Shown here piece by piece: positions 7,212 through 18,048 of a stretch of DNA of 64,000 nucleotides. A model generated the notes under the pieces. It saw only the letters and a program-made list of their open reading frames with translations. It made no database searches and was not told where the DNA came from. Position 1 is the stretch's first letter, and the number at the start of each line of letters is the position of its first letter. Source of the DNA: an uncultured Collinsella sp. (GTDB lineage: Bacteria; Actinomycetota; Coriobacteriia; Coriobacteriales; Coriobacteriaceae); the NCBI GenBank assembly GCA_958436995.1, contig CAUBMI010000001.1, forward strand, positions 1 through 64,000. Reading direction: 5' to 3'. The position numbers were made by a program, and so were the translations under genes.

Positions 7212-10200
7212 CTAGTGGTCGATGCCGTTGAGGTTCACCCTCGTGAGCGTATAGGTCACATAGTCGGGCGATTGAGGCTTTGCGCTCGCCACGTCACCCT
7301 TAACCAGGCTCGCTCTCATTACCAATCGATAGTTCGCGTAGAACTGCTCACGCTGTTCAACCTGCGTGTTGACCTTAACGGTAAAGGGCAGGCTAAACGT
7401 AGTGTCACCGTTCTGCGTTTTGAACTTGCCATTCTCCTTCGAGTCAGTGAAGGTGATCGTGCTACCGGAGGGAGCGACCGCGGCAAGCTTACTCTCCGTC
7501 ACTGTTACGTAGTTGGAGATATCATCCGTTACACTCTCATACGTGCCGTCGGTTCCGCGGCGCTGCAGCTCGAGCGTGTACACAACAGAGTCGGCATTTG
7601 CAATTGCCTCGGCGGCGTTGCTAAGTCCACCCAGTTCATACGTGGCACCCAGACCAATCGTGCCATTCGCGATCGGACGTAGGTCGTCCACGTTAATACC
7701 AAGCTGCGACTTATCTGGCGCAGAAAGCGTAATGGTCGTATCACCCGTGTCCATGCGATAGTATCCGACGTTACCGGGCTTCGCCTGCGTCAGGCTCGAG
7801 GTATTAAGGCCTTCCTTACGCGTCGAAAGCTTGGCGGTATAGGACATCTTGGTACAGGCGTCCTCGCCAGACTGCTTGGACAGGGAGATAACCTTGTTGC
7901 AGCCGTCCGGCGTAAGGCGAATCTCTTCCACCACCGTACGCACGGTAAAGGATCCGTCCGTTGCGATCTTGCGGATTCCGGCGAGGTCATAATCGAGCTT
8001 GAGCTTCAGCGAATCATCGCCTGTATCCGTCACGGTCTGCGTGAACGCAGGCGTCGAAGCGTCACACGGCTCCCAATCGCCGCCATTCCACCTGTAGTTC
8101 TGACCGCCGATGGCAACATAAAACTTCGCAATTGCCGAGGTTCCGCTCGGGAAACTACTTACTCCCATTAGGTTGTTGTTGGCGCCATAGCGACACAGCG
8201 ATGTATCGAGCTGATAGAACAGATGGTCACTCTCTGTATAGTATTGGCTCGGGCTAAACGTAACCGTATCTTTGACGTCAAGAGAAAGCACGTAGGCGGC
8301 ACCGTCCTCCGACTTTGAAACCGGAATGCGCGCCGCATTTTTATTGTCGACTACACTCTGCTCATAATTGGACAAGATGCTGTATGTCGATGCCGTACTG
8401 TTTTGATTATCTTCGCCACCGGCGCGCAAGACGTGATGCAGATTCCAAGATATGCGGGCACCCGAAGAATTCGAGTCAATAGACGAAGCCGTAAAACCGT
8501 TGATACTAGCTTGCGTCCCGCCGTCGCCCGACTTGGGCACGTTGACAACTAGGTAGACGCTCTCCGACGCACGCTGCTCCCTGCCGGTTTTCTCCTCCTT
8601 AGGTACCTTTAGCGTATAGCGACTTTTGCTGGGAACGTCAGCGCCTGCAACCTTAAACAGCATCCACTTGTCATCGAATTTCGCTTTAGCGGCCGCCTCT
8701 GCCTCGTTATCACACTTAGTCCATGTGCCGGTGCCATCCTGCGTGGCCGACACATCCAAAATCTCGCTCAGCCATCGCTCCTGATATGGATTGCGCGCAG
8801 AATCCTCAAAGCCGTCGTTTCCGCTCAGCGAAACACTCGTGGCGCCGCCTTCGCCCACCGTATAGTGGTACTCTCTGCCACCGGCCTTGCCGTCAACGTT
8901 CGCATCGATGAGCGTAAGCTGGGTGCCCTGGGGCAACCTTCCGTCGGCACCATTGAAGAGGATGCTCTTGCCGAGCCCCTTCATCGAGCCGCCAGCAGCC
9001 ATATAGCTGTCCCAGCCAAAGTCGACTTCCTTCCCATTAGCAGAATTGTATGTCCAGGTAAGCAGGCCCGTCATCGGCTCACCAAAGCTCGTAAGCACGT
9101 GTGCGTCTTTTCCGAGGTTTTTGTAATCGCTTTCTTTAAAGTTGGTGCCGTAATCATACGTTGCAGTGAAATCAATCTCGAGCTTGCGCTTAACGACGAT
9201 CGGCACCTGAACGTTGTAGCTCTGACCCGCCTCGGTAAAGGTAACGGTCAGGAGCGTAAAGCGGCCCTTGCCGTTGTCCCAATCGGAGCTTGGGCTAAAC
9301 GACATATTGTTCTTGCCGTTGTTCACTACGCGAAGCGTGGGATTGTTCGACGCGTCATCGTCCTTAACGAACACACCATCCTTGAGTTGGAAAACCTCTG
9401 CTTTGGCCGTCACGTGCGGATTGGTGCCATTCTCGTTATTCAATCTGCAAGCGTCGGAGAAACCGCCGTTCGTGACGATGTTTAGATAGCTCTTGACCGT
9501 CGTATTATCGGTACCCGAGATCACCAAAACGGGAAAATCCGTTGCGACCTTGCTGTCGCTCGCATCGTTGTTCGCATTGAACGTGCTCGCCACGGATTTG
9601 GCGTTATAGCTCGACGTATTTTGATAGGCGCCGTTGTCATTAATGCCGGCGATATTGGTGTAGGTATAACGGTTGGCAACGCCGGGGCTCGACGGATTCT
9701 GGATGGCCGTGGCAAGGCCAACGTTCATGCCGTCGCCGAACAGATAACGGCCGGCCGTGTCAGCATCGGAGGCGCGCACAACAAGGCCACTCGTCGGACT
9801 CGTCGTGACGTAGGGCGAAACGGCCACCGTCACATTGCCGTTCGCAGCATCGTTGCCATACAGTGTCGCGCCCTTGGCATCGGAAAGCTTGTCTTCATAG
9901 GCAGCAAATGCGATGTATGACTTTTTGTTCACTTTTTTAAGGTCGTCGGTGCCGGAAGAATTGCGCATCAGCTTGAGCGATTCACTCGCACTGTTTGGTC
10001 TAATGGCAATTCCTGCGACAAAAACGTTGACGAGATCAGCGGATGAACTATTTCCGAACAAATAGCCCTGGCTAGTTTGCGCCCCAAAGATATTGCGATC
10101 CATGAGCACATTTACGAGCCTAAATGAGCCACGGCCATCGCCAGACACGCCACCAGAACAACTTCCCAGCGATGAGTTCCATGCAGCGTTCTTGCTACCG

Positions 10201-13200
10201 GTAAAGTTATTCTCGCCAATGGTCGAGTTCAAAAGCGTGACAGAGTTCGCCGTGTTACCGATCGAGCCAACAACGCCACCAGAATATGAACCATCGACGA
10301 CAAGTCCGGTAATAGTTGAATTCTTGACCTCGAGGGCAAGCCCGCCTTTCAGATCACCGATTAAACCGGCAGAGCACTCACGCGCACCAAGATAGATGTC
10401 TTTTATTACACAGCTATCGAACTTAAATGTACCGCCCGAAGCCGCTTCGCCGACTGCACCAGCAACGTACTTAAGATTATTCGATCCTCTAACACCAAAT
10501 ACCGTTTTACTCTGCACGTCGCCTTGGATGCACAGATTGTAGACAGACACGATTCCATTTTCGGACCTTCCGATAAGGCCGCCGGTCCCCTCGGTCGCGC
10601 TCGATGCTGCCGGCTGAAGCGTGACATTGCTGATCTCCGCCTTTCCGGCACCCTGCGAAGGCGTTCCAGCATCATCGGTGTTCACCAGGAAACCACCTCC
10701 AGCAAGACCCACGACACCGCCGGTCCTTGCGTTAGAAGCAGTTGACATAATCGTGGAATTCTTGGCAATAGGCGTGCTCGCCTTTGTCCAAACGCCACCA
10801 GCGGAATTTTGGTTCAGCTTGCCGACGAAGCCGCCGACGTTTTGCACGCCAGAAATGTCCATGTTGCTATAAGAGCAATCGTAAAGCTTGACCGGAGAAT
10901 AGCGCGTGTTCGAATTTGAGGTGTCATTACGATTCACCAGCAAAGTTGTATCTTTATCAGTCCTGCGGCTACCATAGCCGGATGCGCCGAGCAATCCGCC
11001 AGCGTTATTGGGGCCATTCACCCTGCAGTTATCCATGGTAATTCCTGCATATTTGCCGTAATCTGCCAGCGAGCTCGCGTTCGCCGTAGTACCCGCAAGC
11101 AGACCGACGCCAACCTGCTCATTACCCGCACCACTGGGGGCGCCGGCTGCATTGATATACGTAAGAGAAATATTGCAGTCATCGAACTTTAGGTTCTGGA
11201 CGGTATAGCCACCGTTGCCCGCAGCAGCAGCGCCGTCCGTTGCCGAAGTGCCGATGCTCTCCCTCACGTTGGTCGAGGCGTACGTTACGGTGCCAAAGAG
11301 AGCGCCCACTCCGGTGAGTTTGTAATTATCGTCGGCGTACTCCGTGACCCCATATACCTTGCTGGCCGCCTTGCTACCGACCTTAATTTTTGCACCGTTG
11401 CCGTTGATGCACGCAACAAGCGGCACGATTCGATCGCGGTCGGCGCCCTTACCGGATGCGCATGCGTTTGAGTAGTAGCGACCCGAAAGGCCCGTGTAAC
11501 CCGTACCGTAAGGCGTCATGTCATAATCAATGTCCTTGTCCGTGTTCACGAACCGCAAATCCATTCCCGAGACCTGCGCGGCACAGATGTTGCCCGTCTG
11601 CCACGTGGCATACTTCGATACCAGGTAGGGAGAGTTAACATCCAAGCCATCGCCTGCATAGTCGAGAGCGTTACCCTCCTGGATACCGGGGCTTTTCATG
11701 TCATCGTTTTTCGCATTAGCAAAGTCGTCAGCGGCACTCGCCGGCCTTCCAACATGTGTATAGCTCGCGTTGCGAACTTTGCCGTATTGTTGGTTGCCGA
11801 ATTTGTACATTCCCGTTGCGTTGCCGCCACCCATGTAGGCACGCGAGCCCGCATACGTTCCATACGCATCGTTCGTGGTATTCGTATTCGCCGAACCACC
11901 GGCCGCGCCGCTGCTGATAATGGCCGAAAGTACGAGCAGTCCCTGCGAGTCATTGACGGTTGTGGTTATGGCGAGGTTATTATTGGTGCCATCTCCCCTA
12001 TAGCGGCCCTGTGTTGCACCCGTCTCGATGCAGTTCGTTTTCGAAGTATCAAGATTGTTCACCTTGTAGTTGCGATCAGTGTTGTTGAGTCTCTTGCTAT
12101 CGGCAAGCTCGCTGAACGCATAGCCGTCGATTACGCGGCCAACATACGGGTTGTCATAGAGAGAGGCGCCGGTGCCATGCCAGTCGTTAAGAGCACCATC
12201 TCTGTGCGAAGAGTTGCGGAAAATGACGCCACCACCCGCAACAGCACCAACGTAGCCACCAACGGGCACAAGGTGCGCGCCGCCGCCATTATCGCCTGCC
12301 GCCCCAGCAACGCTAAAGCCAGCATCCGTATTCACCGACACGCCATCGATGATATTGTCACCGCCCATGATGCAACCGATCACGCCGCCAAAGAACGCGC
12401 CCGGCACACCAGAACCAGATGTATCTTTACTCTTATATGCAATTGAGGCTGGCGTGCCCGAGTATTCAATATTCAGGTTGCTCACAACGCTGCCGTAGCT
12501 ATACCGGATCAATCCGGAAAGCGCGCTTGCGCCTTCGGTCTTGTTTATCTTGATGGTCGCTAAACCGCTGCTTCCCAGGTCGCCAACAACAACCCCTCTG
12601 AACGGGTTGCTCTGATTGCCCAAACCCTGGAAGGCGGTGGTATCGAGCACAAGCGTATTGGTACCATTTCCCTCGCTATCAACCGGCTCGATACTATAGT
12701 AGGCGCTTTGGAGATAGCTGTGCATCGTCGCATCGTCTAGCGCGTTATTGGGGTCAGTGGCACCTTCCCCCGTCTTCTTCTCCCACTTTTTTTTCGCCTG
12801 TTTGTAGATGTACGTCACTTCGTTTTCAGGCTTCTCACTGGACGAACGACGCTGACATAGCTCTTCCTGATTGGCGGCAATCGTTACTTCCCAACCGTCG
12901 ATTGCATTTTGCGTGTTGATATACTCAGCAACCGTGTTGAGCTCTGATGCTTTAGTTATGGCATAGGGATCGCCATAGGTACCGCAGCCCGTCGTAAGCT
13001 TGGGCACACGCTGGTTAACTTTGATTTCGTGGTATTGGACTTTGTTTTCGTTGACATTGCCCTTTTTCACATACGGGAGATAACCACCGAATTGCGGAGT
13101 ATCCGCATTTGCCTCTTTGTTGTCAACGGTGACGAGGCCAGCGGGGGTCCCATAGGTGCTCTCGTCGTAGTACCAGAGCTGCTTACCGGAGTATTCGCCC

Positions 13201-16200
13201 TTCGAGTCGATCTCGCTACCGAATGTGACCTTCTCGTTCGTCTGGTCATCCTTCATAAAGGTATACACCGCAGAGCCAGTCTTGCCCTCGCCGTAGCCAA
13301 AGCTCTCAAGCAAGCTTGCGCGGGTGAACATCGCGTTATCAGTTGCACTGGGGAGGCTGATCGCGCTGAATGTTGCCGTCACCTGGTCGGCCGTACTGCC
13401 CACACCAAGCCTACCGAACAGTGATGTCGCCGCCTTGGTGTCGCCCCCATACCCCTTGGTTGAGATATTAGTTGCGTTCAGATTCACGTACGTCTGCATC
13501 TCGTTGATGAGCAAAGGCGCGTAGTCAGTTTTATCGGTTACGCCATCGACGGTCAAGCCATCAAGCGTAAGATTATCTATAGAGATCTGCTTAACCGAAG
13601 TCGAAGACCCGTAAATATAGCGGCACACCAAAGCACCGGACGAGCTTCCCGCATCTTTTACAAGGGAGCCCACGGTACCGCCCAGCGTGACATTGTTTAC
13701 CGTAAGGTCGCCCGCATGGGTTCGAATGAGCCCACAATGCATGTTCTCGTGCTGCGTCGCTTCGCTGTTCTTCTTGTTGCCATTTTGCTCTGCTTTGATT
13801 TTGGAATAATGGAACTTGATGTCGGCATTTTTCACCGTCACCTTGGAGCCACTAGCGGGATTACTGGGATAGAAGCTATATCCATTCATGTCGATAGACA
13901 CGCGTGTGCCATCGTTCGTGCCAATATTGTTTCCTTGGAAAATCTGCTGGTTTCCCGGAATGATATAACTCCGAATATCGCTGGGCGCATACAAATATGC
14001 GCACCAGAGCAGCAAGTACTCCGGCGAGTCCATAAAATTCGCCCTGCTATTATTCTCGGGATTATTACCCACCTTCGCATATGCCTTATCGAGGTTGTAG
14101 TAATACCTCGTCCAGGCATTCGTGTTGTGGTTCTTGCCGAAATCAGAACGGTTGTGATAGCTGTTGTCGCTTCCCTTCTCGCCGCTCATGTCGAGCTTAC
14201 CCTCATTAACGTCGTCTTTGGTATGCAGAGAAACGACCGTGTTCCATTCGCCGTCCATGAGCTTGCTGCCCGGCTTTACGCCATTGCCCACCCACTCGTC
14301 GAAGGTCGTTATATCGGGTGCCGTAATCTTGATACCAGAAACTTTGTATGCAGTTCCCCAATATGCCCTATCTTCCAGGTACAAACCCGTATAGGACTCG
14401 GAGCCATATACTCCAGAAGCCACCTTACTGCCGCGGCCAACGAGCAGACCAAGCGTTGTAGCGCTCTCGGCATTGATGGTTGCACCAGAAAGATCGATGG
14501 CATAGTTGTTGATAACCCAGTGACCGCTGGCTGCATATACGAGCCCGCCGAGTTCACCTGAGCTGTTTGCTGTTATGGAAGCGTTGTTCGTCTTGAGAGC
14601 ATACGTGCTGTCGCTGGTGTTTGCGCTATCCCCGATGGTGACAACCGTATTGCCCCAGCTGTAGCCCAAAAGACCGCCAGCGCCGTTCTTCGCGTCACCG
14701 TTCTTGCCAACGGTCATGCTGAACGAATTGAACGTAAGTCCTGTGATGTTGACGTTGGTCGTATTCGCCGCGGTGCCCTGAGTGATGCAGCCGATAAGGC
14801 CGCCAATCTGGGATTTCTTATTGCTCGCGCTGTCGCCCGCGGTAATCGCATTTTCGCTCGCGGTCGCGTCACCGACCTCGAGACTCGTCACGTTGACGAT
14901 AGCGACAACGTCCGCCACATAACCGATAGCGCCGCCAATGCGCGTGTTGCCGTTGAGGGTAGCGCCCGTTTTGACGGTCGCTTGCGCCTTCGTGCTGCCA
15001 CTTATGTTGCTGCTGCCGAAAGTAACGGTTCCACCACCCCTCACGCTACCAGCAATGCCGCCAATGTTGACATCGTTGCCGAACGTATCATCGCAGGTGA
15101 TTTTCGGCTTGCACGTAACGCCGCTGAGCGTTGTCTTGCCAGTGATAGTTGCCGCAAGCGAGCCAGCGTCGACGCCTAAGCCGTTATCGAACTTCATAAC
15201 GCCATCGACGGTGAGGTTATTCACCGTCGCGCCACCGCCGATAGCGGCAAAGAGGCCCAGACGGCTGTGCCGGTAAATCTTGCCGTTGCCGGCGGTCGTG
15301 TCGTCGGGCGCAATCGGCTTGTTGTCCCGAGTACCGTACGGTTCGCCAATGGCAAGGGTCACAGTATTTCCGTTGCCGTTGAAGGTGCCCCGAAACGTTT
15401 GAAGATTGTTAGCGCTATCGAACCCAAGGCCCCCAACACCTGTACCCGACAGATTAACGTTGGCATTAAGGTTGATAGTTACATCAGAACCCAGGAGCTG
15501 CACCACATACTTTGGGTCTAAGCCATATATCCCATTCCAAAGGCTGGCAAACTGCACCGAAAGCACAAGGCATACAAAGTCCTGCGTTGTTTTTATCGTC
15601 AGCGTTCGATTGCCATTGGACCATATTCCATCGCTCGAACCAACTTGCCAGCTCCAGTCCGTAGTCGAAGGTCCCTCAAGCTTGTGCTTATCCATATTGA
15701 TCTTGATGAGGTCTTTTCTCAGCGTGCGCCCATCGAGCCTAACGACCTCACCATAGCCGCAATCAGCGTTTTGATCGCTACCCAAGTCATCGATTTTCGT
15801 CGCAGGACAACGCTTATAAGCCCAGTAATCGGCGTTGCCGGCATCTGCGGGAACGCTATCGTTTCCCGTTCCGCGAGCGAACACAAGCGTCGGGTTGGTC
15901 GAGCTAACGTTCGTAATTTGAGAAACAGCCTTCTTGTAGGTAAAGCTTTTTTCAGGAGCAAACTTCATGCCCGAAAAATCGGTTACGCCGCCCAAGCGAA
16001 TCGCAGAGCCCCAGCTTTCAGCAGCAATACCCGCACCATTTTGAATCGCACCTTCGTTTTTGACGGTCACCCCGTTGATGTCGGCAATGCTCCCGTTATC
16101 AATGCAACCCGCAACGCCACCGAAGCCTTTGCCCGACTGGGAGAGCTTGGTGCAGTTTACCGAAGCGCTCTTTACTTCGAGAGCCGCACTCGCGCTTTGA

Positions 16201-18008
16201 TCCTTACCTCGGCCCAGCCAACCGACAAGGCCACCGGTGAATTGCGGGCTAGTATTGAGCTTGAATTCGGTTGAGACGTCTTCCACCGTAAGCGGCTTTG
16301 ACGCTACTCTATTATCTCCGTCTCCAACGGCATATCCCGTCACCGAACCGACAAGTCCACCGAATACCGCGGCACCTCCTCCATTGCCGTAGGTGCTCTT
16401 GAACGTGCCACCCTTGAACGATACAGCCGCCGTCGAATCAACAAAATTCAACTTGCCGATAGCGGCGCCAACGCCCTTCCACTCGTCGGCTTTACCCGCA
16501 AGCGTGACACCTTCGCCCGTTTCGATTTGATTATTGCCGGTAAACTCGACCGAGCTGCCGAAGCTCACCTCACCAATAAAACCACCGGTGTTCATGCTAC
16601 TTGGACTACCAACGAAAGCGGGACAGGTGAACTTCTTACTCTCCGCGCCAAGCGTGAGCTTGGTCGCCTTACCGATGAAGCCGCCACTGGCGGTGGTGCC
16701 CTTGACGGTGAGCATGTGCAGGTCGAGAGCCTCCGTGACGTTGACTGTGGCGCCTGTGTTCGAACCGACGAGACCTACGACACCACCGGCGGAACCGCTT
16801 GCAGACTGAACGGTAGCAGCGGGAACATTAAGGGTGCCGACGTTCAGAGTCGCGCCATCCTCGACCGTGCCTACGAGCAGACCGGCATTACCGGAGCTCG
16901 TCTTGACGACACCGCCCGCGGCAAGGCTATCGGGAAACTTAACAGACCCCACCGTAAAGGTTCCGCTCTTGACTGTATTCGCTAAAAGCCCGATGTTTCC
17001 CGCTGCATTTACGTTGAGCTTCTCGAGAGAACCGGTAGGGCCATAGGTGATCTCTGTAGTAAGGTCACCCATCGCCTCACCCAAAAGGGGTGCCGTCAGA
17101 GCGGAAGTCGTATCCGTCCCGTCGGTGCCTACGGGATTCGTGATGTTGACCACAGCGTTGAGCGTCTTGCCCCCACCGCTGACCTTCGAAGCGATCATCG
17201 GCGCGCTATAGGTAGTTGCGCCTACCCACTTTATCTTGACTGTATTGTTTTGGTCAGTCAGCTTGAGGTTATTAAAAACCGTCCGGTTAGTCGTAAGCTC
17301 AACAGGGCTATCAACGCCATTCAACGACCTATAGATTTTGCCTTCAAACGGATGCTCATCACTGCCAAGGCCCTGGAAAGACATGCCGTTCTTAGCCGAC
17401 TCGGTGAGCTTCGCATCGCCCGTGATGATAACCTTGATCTGCGCATCATAGTAAAGCGAAGCGTCGGCGTTAGACAGGACGGCGAACGCCTCCGACGACT
17501 TGACATCAAGGCTTCGGATTCCGCTCCTGTCGTCTTTGCGTACGATGTTTTCCGCGCCGTTCGCCTCGAGCAGCTCGACAAGCTCATCGAGATTTGTAAT
17601 CGTCGCACCCGCCTGGTCCTCAGCGTCCTCCGAAGTCGCATCATCGGCATCTTGCTCGGCGTCGTCAGCGGCGGCATCGTCAGCGGCATCGTCGCCTTCC
17701 GTCTGGTCGCCCGTGGAATCGGAACCCGTAGCGTTATCGGTGGTATCGCCTGCTGCAGCGTCATCCTTCGCCGCGTCATCCCCAGCACTGTCGCTTTCGG
17801 CGCCGGTATCACTCGACCCAGACCCGGTCGTGACATCGCTCTTGGTCTCGCCGCTCTCGGCTGCGTCCGATGCCTCCGCAGCCGCGGTGGCAATCTCGCT
17901 CGAGATGTTCTGCCAGCCTGCCGCCACGGCGGCGACCGTGGGCGAACATGCCTGGAGCACCATGACCACCGTCATGAACTCTGCGAGTATGCGCTTTGCC
18001 GTTCTCAT
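7212..18008 (-). CDS. Giant secreted GLUG-repeat surface protein (3598 aa)
   Basis: One uninterrupted frame of 10.8 kb encodes it. Residues 1-29 form a signal peptide (basic RTAKR, hydrophobic core, then SPTVAAVAAG). Residues 45-140 are a low-complexity Asp/Ala/Thr stretch. The central 2000-plus residues carry at least 18 GLUG-like units (GGLVG, GGFIG, GGLLG and variants) embedded in Asn/Thr/Ser/Gly-rich sequence typical of a parallel beta-helix or solenoid. The last 900 residues are Ig-like beta-rich domains. The C-terminus (after YVTYTLTRVN) has neither an LPXTG-type signal nor a hydrophobic anchor, so the protein is released or held by a partner. It is the last gene of a four-gene operon whose other products are membrane-anchored. 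An adhesin or matrix scaffold role is inferred from architecture; no catalytic domain was seen. Confidence 0.88.
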   Translation of the reverse strand: MRTAKRILAEFMTVVMVLQACSPTVAAVAAGWQNISSEIATAAAEASDAAESGETKSDVTTGSGSSDTGAESDSAGDDAAKDDAAAGDTTDNATGSDSTGDQTEGDDAADDAAADDAEQDADDATSEDAEDQAGATITNLDELVELLEANGAENIVRKDDRSGIRSLDVKSSEAFAVLSNADASLYYDAQIKVIITGDAKLTESAKNGMSFQGLGSDEHPFEGKIYRSLNGVDSPVELTTNRTVFNNLKLTDQNNTVKIKWVGATTYSAPMIASKVSGGGKTLNAVVNITNPVGTDGTDTTSALTAPLLGEAMGDLTTEITYGPTGSLEKLNVNAAGNIGLLANTVKSGTFTVGSVKFPDSLAAGGVVKTSSGNAGLLVGTVEDGATLNVGTLNVPAATVQSASGSAGGVVGLVGSNTGATVNVTEALDLHMLTVKGTTASGGFIGKATKLTLGAESKKFTCPAFVGSPSSMNTGGFIGEVSFGSSVEFTGNNQIETGEGVTLAGKADEWKGVGAAIGKLNFVDSTAAVSFKGGTFKSTYGNGGGAAVFGGLVGSVTGYAVGDGDNRVASKPLTVEDVSTEFKLNTSPQFTGGLVGWLGRGKDQSASAALEVKSASVNCTKLSQSGKGFGGVAGCIDNGSIADINGVTVKNEGAIQNGAGIAAESWGSAIRLGGVTDFSGMKFAPEKSFTYKKAVSQITNVSSTNPTLVFARGTGNDSVPADAGNADYWAYKRCPATKIDDLGSDQNADCGYGEVVRLDGRTLRKDLIKINMDKHKLEGPSTTDWSWQVGSSDGIWSNGNRTLTIKTTQDFVCLVLSVQFASLWNGIYGLDPKYVVQLLGSDVTINLNANVNLSGTGVGGLGFDSANNLQTFRGTFNGNGNTVTLAIGEPYGTRDNKPIAPDDTTAGNGKIYRHSRLGLFAAIGGGATVNNLTVDGVMKFDNGLGVDAGSLAATITGKTTLSGVTCKPKITCDDTFGNDVNIGGIAGSVRGGGTVTFGSSNISGSTKAQATVKTGATLNGNTRIGGAIGYVADVVAIVNVTSLEVGDATASENAITAGDSASNKKSQIGGLIGCITQGTAANTTNVNITGLTFNSFSMTVGKNGDAKNGAGGLLGYSWGNTVVTIGDSANTSDSTYALKTNNASITANSSGELGGLVYAASGHWVINNYAIDLSGATINAESATTLGLLVGRGSKVASGVYGSESYTGLYLEDRAYWGTAYKVSGIKITAPDITTFDEWVGNGVKPGSKLMDGEWNTVVSLHTKDDVNEGKLDMSGEKGSDNSYHNRSDFGKNHNTNAWTRYYYNLDKAYAKVGNNPENNSRANFMDSPEYLLLWCAYLYAPSDIRSYIIPGNQQIFQGNNIGTNDGTRVSIDMNGYSFYPSNPASGSKVTVKNADIKFHYSKIKAEQNGNKKNSEATQHENMHCGLIRTHAGDLTVNNVTLGGTVGSLVKDAGSSSGALVCRYIYGSSTSVKQISIDNLTLDGLTVDGVTDKTDYAPLLINEMQTYVNLNATNISTKGYGGDTKAATSLFGRLGVGSTADQVTATFSAISLPSATDNAMFTRASLLESFGYGEGKTGSAVYTFMKDDQTNEKVTFGSEIDSKGEYSGKQLWYYDESTYGTPAGLVTVDNKEANADTPQFGGYLPYVKKGNVNENKVQYHEIKVNQRVPKLTTGCGTYGDPYAITKASELNTVAEYINTQNAIDGWEVTIAANQEELCQRRSSSEKPENEVTYIYKQAKKKWEKKTGEGATDPNNALDDATMHSYLQSAYYSIEPVDSEGNGTNTLVLDTTAFQGLGNQSNPFRGVVVGDLGSSGLATIKINKTEGASALSGLIRYSYGSVVSNLNIEYSGTPASIAYKSKDTSGSGVPGAFFGGVIGCIMGGDNIIDGVSVNTDAGFSVAGAAGDNGGGAHLVPVGGYVGAVAGGGVIFRNSSHRDGALNDWHGTGASLYDNPYVGRVIDGYAFSELADSKRLNNTDRNYKVNNLDTSKTNCIETGATQGRYRGDGTNNNLAITTTVNDSQGLLVLSAIISSGAAGGSANTNTTNDAYGTYAGSRAYMGGGNATGMYKFGNQQYGKVRNASYTHVGRPASAADDFANAKNDDMKSPGIQEGNALDYAGDGLDVNSPYLVSKYATWQTGNICAAQVSGMDLRFVNTDKDIDYDMTPYGTGYTGLSGRYYSNACASGKGADRDRIVPLVACINGNGAKIKVGSKAASKVYGVTEYADDNYKLTGVGALFGTVTYASTNVRESIGTSATDGAAAAGNGGYTVQNLKFDDCNISLTYINAAGAPSGAGNEQVGVGLLAGTTANASSLADYGKYAGITMDNCRVNGPNNAGGLLGASGYGSRRTDKDTTLLVNRNDTSNSNTRYSPVKLYDCSYSNMDISGVQNVGGFVGKLNQNSAGGVWTKASTPIAKNSTIMSTASNARTGGVVGLAGGGFLVNTDDAGTPSQGAGKAEISNVTLQPAASSATEGTGGLIGRSENGIVSVYNLCIQGDVQSKTVFGVRGSNNLKYVAGAVGEAASGGTFKFDSCVIKDIYLGARECSAGLIGDLKGGLALEVKNSTITGLVVDGSYSGGVVGSIGNTANSVTLLNSTIGENNFTGSKNAAWNSSLGSCSGGVSGDGRGSFRLVNVLMDRNIFGAQTSQGYLFGNSSSADLVNVFVAGIAIRPNSASESLKLMRNSSGTDDLKKVNKKSYIAFAAYEDKLSDAKGATLYGNDAANGNVTVAVSPYVTTSPTSGLVVRASDADTAGRYLFGDGMNVGLATAIQNPSSPGVANRYTYTNIAGINDNGAYQNTSSYNAKSVASTFNANNDASDSKVATDFPVLVISGTDNTTVKSYLNIVTNGGFSDACRLNNENGTNPHVTAKAEVFQLKDGVFVKDDDASNNPTLRVVNNGKNNMSFSPSSDWDNGKGRFTLLTVTFTEAGQSYNVQVPIVVKRKLEIDFTATYDYGTNFKESDYKNLGKDAHVLTSFGEPMTGLLTWTYNSANGKEVDFGWDSYMAAGGSMKGLGKSILFNGADGRLPQGTQLTLIDANVDGKAGGREYHYTVGEGGATSVSLSGNDGFEDSARNPYQERWLSEILDVSATQDGTGTWTKCDNEAEAAAKAKFDDKWMLFKVAGADVPSKSRYTLKVPKEEKTGREQRASESVYLVVNVPKSGDGGTQASINGFTASSIDSNSSGARISWNLHHVLRAGGEDNQNSTASTYSILSNYEQSVVDNKNAARIPVSKSEDGAAYVLSLDVKDTVTFSPSQYYTESDHLFYQLDTSLCRYGANNNLMGVSSFPSGTSAIAKFYVAIGGQNYRWNGGDWEPCDASTPAFTQTVTDTGDDSLKLKLDYDLAGIRKIATDGSFTVRTVVEEIRLTPDGCNKVISLSKQSGEDACTKMSYTAKLSTRKEGLNTSSLTQAKPGNVGYYRMDTGDTTITLSAPDKSQLGINVDDLRPIANGTIGLGATYELGGLSNAAEAIANADSVVYTLELQRRGTDGTYESVTDDISNYVTVTESKLAAVAPSGSTITFTDSKENGKFKTQNGDTTFSLPFTVKVNTQVEQREQFYANYRLVMRASLVKGDVASAKPQSPDYVTYTLTRVNLNGIDH

Positions 18009-18048
18009 CGATTCCGTACCTCTTATCCTAAAAACTCTGCTTCCAGAG

